Positions 14,707-16,597 of a DNA stretch of 16,597 nt are shown piece after piece. Every line of letters begins with the position of its first letter. The first letter of the stretch is position 1. Position numbers and translations under genes: made by a program. The notes beneath the pieces were generated by a model, which made no database searches, was not told the DNA's origin, and saw only the letters and a program-made list of their open reading frames with translations. Source of the stretch: Deltaproteobacteria bacterium (GTDB taxonomy: Bacteria; Myxococcota; Myxococcia; Myxococcales; 40CM-4-68-19); contig VBLM01000050.1 in NCBI GenBank assembly GCA_005879095.1, positions 1-16,597 on the forward strand, in the 5' to 3' direction.

Positions 14707-16036
14707 GCTGGCACAGGCGCAAGCAACGCTCGGCCGCAGCATCGACCGCGCCCGCGCCGGCGAGGATCCGCAGCTGGCCGGCATCGTCCGCGAGAAGGGC
14801 GAGCAGATGGTCGGGCTCCTCTTTGGACTCTTGCGTATGAGCCGCTCGTACGCGCCCGAGAACCCGGCTTTGAACCAGCCGATCGGCGAGCTGACCTCGA
14901 CGATCGCGCGCCTGGTCGGCTTGCTCGGCGCGCTGCAGCTCGTCGCGGTCGAGGAGCAGGTCTACCTGAACGAGATTCGCGTGCGCACGCCGCAGCAGGG
15001 TAAGGACGGCAAGGGCCTCGCCGCCGAGCTGGCGCCGCACATGGTCGGCGGACTGACGTTCACTTCCGCCCCGAGCGAGCAGCAGATGCGATCGCTCCTG
15101 CAATGCCTGAACGCGCGGCCTCCCGCGGAGCGGCAGCGAGCGGCGCTGCGCCAGGCGCTGATCGCGCGCGGCGTGGACAACATCGAGCCCGCCGTGATTC
15201 ACCGCCTCAAGACGGCCGGCGAAGCCGAGAGGGCGGCAGACAAGGTCGAGGCGAAGACGGTCGTGACGCGAGGTGTCGAGCTGGTCGAAGACACCTGGGA
15301 GGGCGTCGCCGAAGGGCGGCGGATGAACATCCTCCCGCTGCGGCGCGTGGTCACCGACCTGCTCGAGCTGCATCCGGGCCACGATCAACTCTGGTGGAAC
15401 CCTCCCGGTGCGAGCGCGCACGGCCTGCACAGCTTCCGCGTCTGCCAGTACTCGCTGATCCTTGCCGAGGGCGCGAGTCTCTCGGTGGGACTGCGGCAGG
15501 ACCTCGGCGTGGCGGCGCTGCTCCACGACATCGGCGTGGCGCGCGGCGGCGGCGGCGAGCCGCACATCCGCGCCGGCAGCCTGACTTTGTTGCAGCAACC
15601 GGGTTTTCACGAGGGCAAGGTCCGACGCGTGCTGGCCGCTTTCGATCATCACCGGCAGATCGTCGAGACCGTCGGCGGCCGGTCGACGCTCTTCGGCCGC
15701 ATCCTCCACATCGCCGACGACTACGACAACCTCGTCCGCTCCGGCACCTCGCCGTCGCAGGCGATCGGCTCGATCAGCGGCGGCGCCGGCATCCGCTACG
15801 ATCCGGTCCTGTTCCAGGCCTTCATCAACCGGATGGGCAAGTACCCGCCGGGAACGCTCTTGAAGCTCGAGGACGGCCGCATCGTGCGCACGCTCTCGGT
15901 CGTGCGCAGCACCGAGACGTTCGCGCAGCCGCGGGCGATGGTGGTGCGCGGCGCCGACGGCAAGCCCCCGACCGCGGCGATCCCGGTCGATCTCGCGCAG
16001 GGAGTGACCATCGCCTCCGTCGTGCTGCCCGCGTAA
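14699..16036 (+). CDS. Degenerate HD-GYP-type HD-domain protein
   Basis: The protein has 445 residues. An N-terminal helical region resembles that of the preceding protein (RSYAPENPALNQPI, then GALQLVAVEEQVYLNEIRV). From about 241 an HD-GYP-like domain follows: HGLHSFRVCQYSL (His241, His244), LLHDIGVARGG (His276-Asp277), LAAFDHHRQIV, then RILHIADDYDNLV, and a late RYDPVLFQAFI segment. The Lys of HDxGK is replaced by Val, and the GYP loop after the HH pair is absent. The HD pair and the HH remain, so metal binding is plausible but cyclic-di-GMP hydrolysis is doubtful. The C-terminal GTLLKLEDGRIVRTLSVV tail is the small beta extension often seen after HD-GYP domains in this group. It is translated from an overlap with the HEAT gene, suggesting a fixed complex. 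Confidence 0.8.
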   Translation: MDELAQAQATLGRSIDRARAGEDPQLAGIVREKGEQMVGLLFGLLRMSRSYAPENPALNQPIGELTSTIARLVGLLGALQLVAVEEQVYLNEIRVRTPQQGKDGKGLAAELAPHMVGGLTFTSAPSEQQMRSLLQCLNARPPAERQRAALRQALIARGVDNIEPAVIHRLKTAGEAERAADKVEAKTVVTRGVELVEDTWEGVAEGRRMNILPLRRVVTDLLELHPGHDQLWWNPPGASAHGLHSFRVCQYSLILAEGASLSVGLRQDLGVAALLHDIGVARGGGGEPHIRAGSLTLLQQPGFHEGKVRRVLAAFDHHRQIVETVGGRSTLFGRILHIADDYDNLVRSGTSPSQAIGSISGGAGIRYDPVLFQAFINRMGKYPPGTLLKLEDGRIVRTLSVVRSTETFAQPRAMVVRGADGKPPTAAIPVDLAQGVTIASVVLPA

Positions 16037-16136
16037 AGCTGCAGCGGGAACGAAACAGAGTGGGGAAACCTCCCACGGTCAGTTGACCGACGCCGCGCCC
16101 GGTCGGTGCGAGCAAGCTCGCGGCACAGGAGGAGCC
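16037..16136 (+). other. Intergenic region with two hairpins before the cytochrome gene
   Basis: GTGGG and CCCAC (16060-16064 and 16072-16076) form a short stem after the HD gene but no T-run follows, so termination is doubtful. GCGAG-CAAG-CTCGC (16108-16121) is a second hairpin that ends 5 bases before the Shine-Dalgarno AGGAGG (16127-16132). It could affect access to that site. No clear promoter boxes are visible. Confidence 0.4.
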
Positions 16137-16597
16137 ATGTCACGCACGGCGTTCGCTGCTGCTGCTGTCTGGATTGCCTCAGTCCTCGCCTGCACGCGCG
16201 GGGGCGTTTCGACCGACGAGGACCCGCTCGCTGCGTCCGTCCGGGCGACGGACCCCGGACCGCGCGGCGGACATCCCGGCGCCGGCGGACCCCTGGCCGG
16301 CCTCGATCAGGATGAAAGGACTTTCTTCACCGACGGACGCGATCGGTTCGTCGAGGTCGACTCGGTCTCCGGCGCGGTCGCTGGCGAGGACGGCCACGGC
16401 CTCGGTCCCACCTTCAACGCCAACAGCTGCGCCGCCTGCCATGCCGAGCCGGCGATCGGCGGAAGCAGCCCGCACCCCACGCTCGGTTTCGCCAAGGTGC
16501 CCAACCCGCAGATCGCGTTCGCCAGCCTCGATCGGCTGCCGGGCCGCAACCAGACGGTGCCCTCGTTCATCCAGCGCGACGGACCGGTGCGCGAGGC
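16137..16597 (+). CDS. Di-haem oxidoreductase-type cytochrome c lipoprotein (partial, runs off the window)
   Basis: The frame is open from the ATG at 16137 to the window edge (153 codons), so only the N-terminus is present. AGGAGG lies 4 bases upstream of the start. The N-terminus has a hydrophobic Ala-rich stretch ending SVLACTRGG, a lipoprotein-type signal with Cys at about residue 19. The first haem site is CAACHAEP, preceded by GLGPTFNANS and followed by GGSSP and NPQIAFASL. This arrangement is typical of the DHOR/thiol-oxidoreductase-like family (PF06537 type), which has two haem c groups and is related to MauG/CcpA peroxidases. The second haem motif should lie beyond the window. It is probably a periplasmic electron-transfer or peroxidase-like protein anchored to a membrane. 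Confidence 0.8.
   Translation, partial: MSRTAFAAAAVWIASVLACTRGGVSTDEDPLAASVRATDPGPRGGHPGAGGPLAGLDQDERTFFTDGRDRFVEVDSVSGAVAGEDGHGLGPTFNANSCAACHAEPAIGGSSPHPTLGFAKVPNPQIAFASLDRLPGRNQTVPSFIQRDGPVRE

Noticed and set aside
13201..14784. 527-residue minus-strand open frame opposite the HEAT gene
   Set aside because: Composition is Arg/Gln/Leu/His-rich without motifs, and the plus-strand HEAT protein explains the region.
14699..16036. Active cyclic-di-GMP phosphodiesterase
   Set aside because: The HDxGK lysine and the GYP loop are missing, so only the HD fold is claimed.
1..16597. CRISPR array, tRNA/rRNA gene, complete insertion sequence or prophage
   Set aside because: No regularly spaced repeats, conserved RNA gene sequence, transposase or phage structural gene was seen on either strand.

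Overview
The window is high-GC DNA that is almost fully coding. It carries gene types common in soil Myxococcota and related former Deltaproteobacteria: a Ser/Thr kinase with an N-terminal zinc ribbon, a PEGA protein, a HEAT/degenerate HD-GYP pair, a prenyltransferase-like repeat protein and a di-haem oxidoreductase. The taxon is an inference from gene content. I see no rRNA, tRNA, CRISPR array or complete insertion sequence.

Layout. (1) A dual-specificity-type phosphatase fused to an LssY_C-type domain (minus, 48-1290) is divergent from a small unknown protein (1321-1711). (2) A likely operon on the plus strand encodes a TPR-like protein (1852-2487), a helical multi-pass membrane protein (2518-3829) and a VWA-like lipoprotein (3826-4542). 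(3) A membrane Ser/Thr kinase (minus, 4419-6102) is divergent from a PEGA-domain membrane protein and a GNAT acetyltransferase (6125-7743). (4) A minus-strand operon encodes an ArsR-type regulator, an AHSA1-type SRPBCC protein and a small membrane protein (8895 down to 7732), joined by ATGA overlaps. (5) A secreted alpha-toroid repeat protein (8989-9936) is convergent with a PLP-dependent decarboxylase-family enzyme (minus, 9971-11296). (6) A YtcJ-type amidohydrolase (11408-13033) is followed by a HEAT-repeat protein and a degenerate HD-GYP protein (13066-16036). (7) A di-haem oxidoreductase-type cytochrome c lipoprotein runs off the right edge (16137-16597).

Two themes cut across the genes. 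First, six genes that begin transcription units have a TANNNT box ending only 6 or 7 bases before the start codon and no Shine-Dalgarno sequence, so they look leaderless. These include an overlapping, almost mirror-symmetric divergent pair between the kinase and PEGA genes. Genes inside operons, and a few others, use strong Shine-Dalgarno sites or ATGA coupling instead. Second, reading frames break unusually often. There are single-base shifts in short G/C runs near 350, 1570, 3336 and 8314, a 19-bp tandem duplication in the kinase gene (4957-4994), and apparent deletions in at least two other genes. Part of this is probably assembly error, so several proteins are described in a corrected frame.

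The most unusual local structures are a 31-bp AT-rich element with 7-bp inverted ends that supplies the kinase stop codon (4391-4421), a 33-bp dyad between the decarboxylase and amidohydrolase genes (11321-11353), and a perfect 10-bp inverted repeat inside the decarboxylase gene at an apparent internal deletion (10980-11005).
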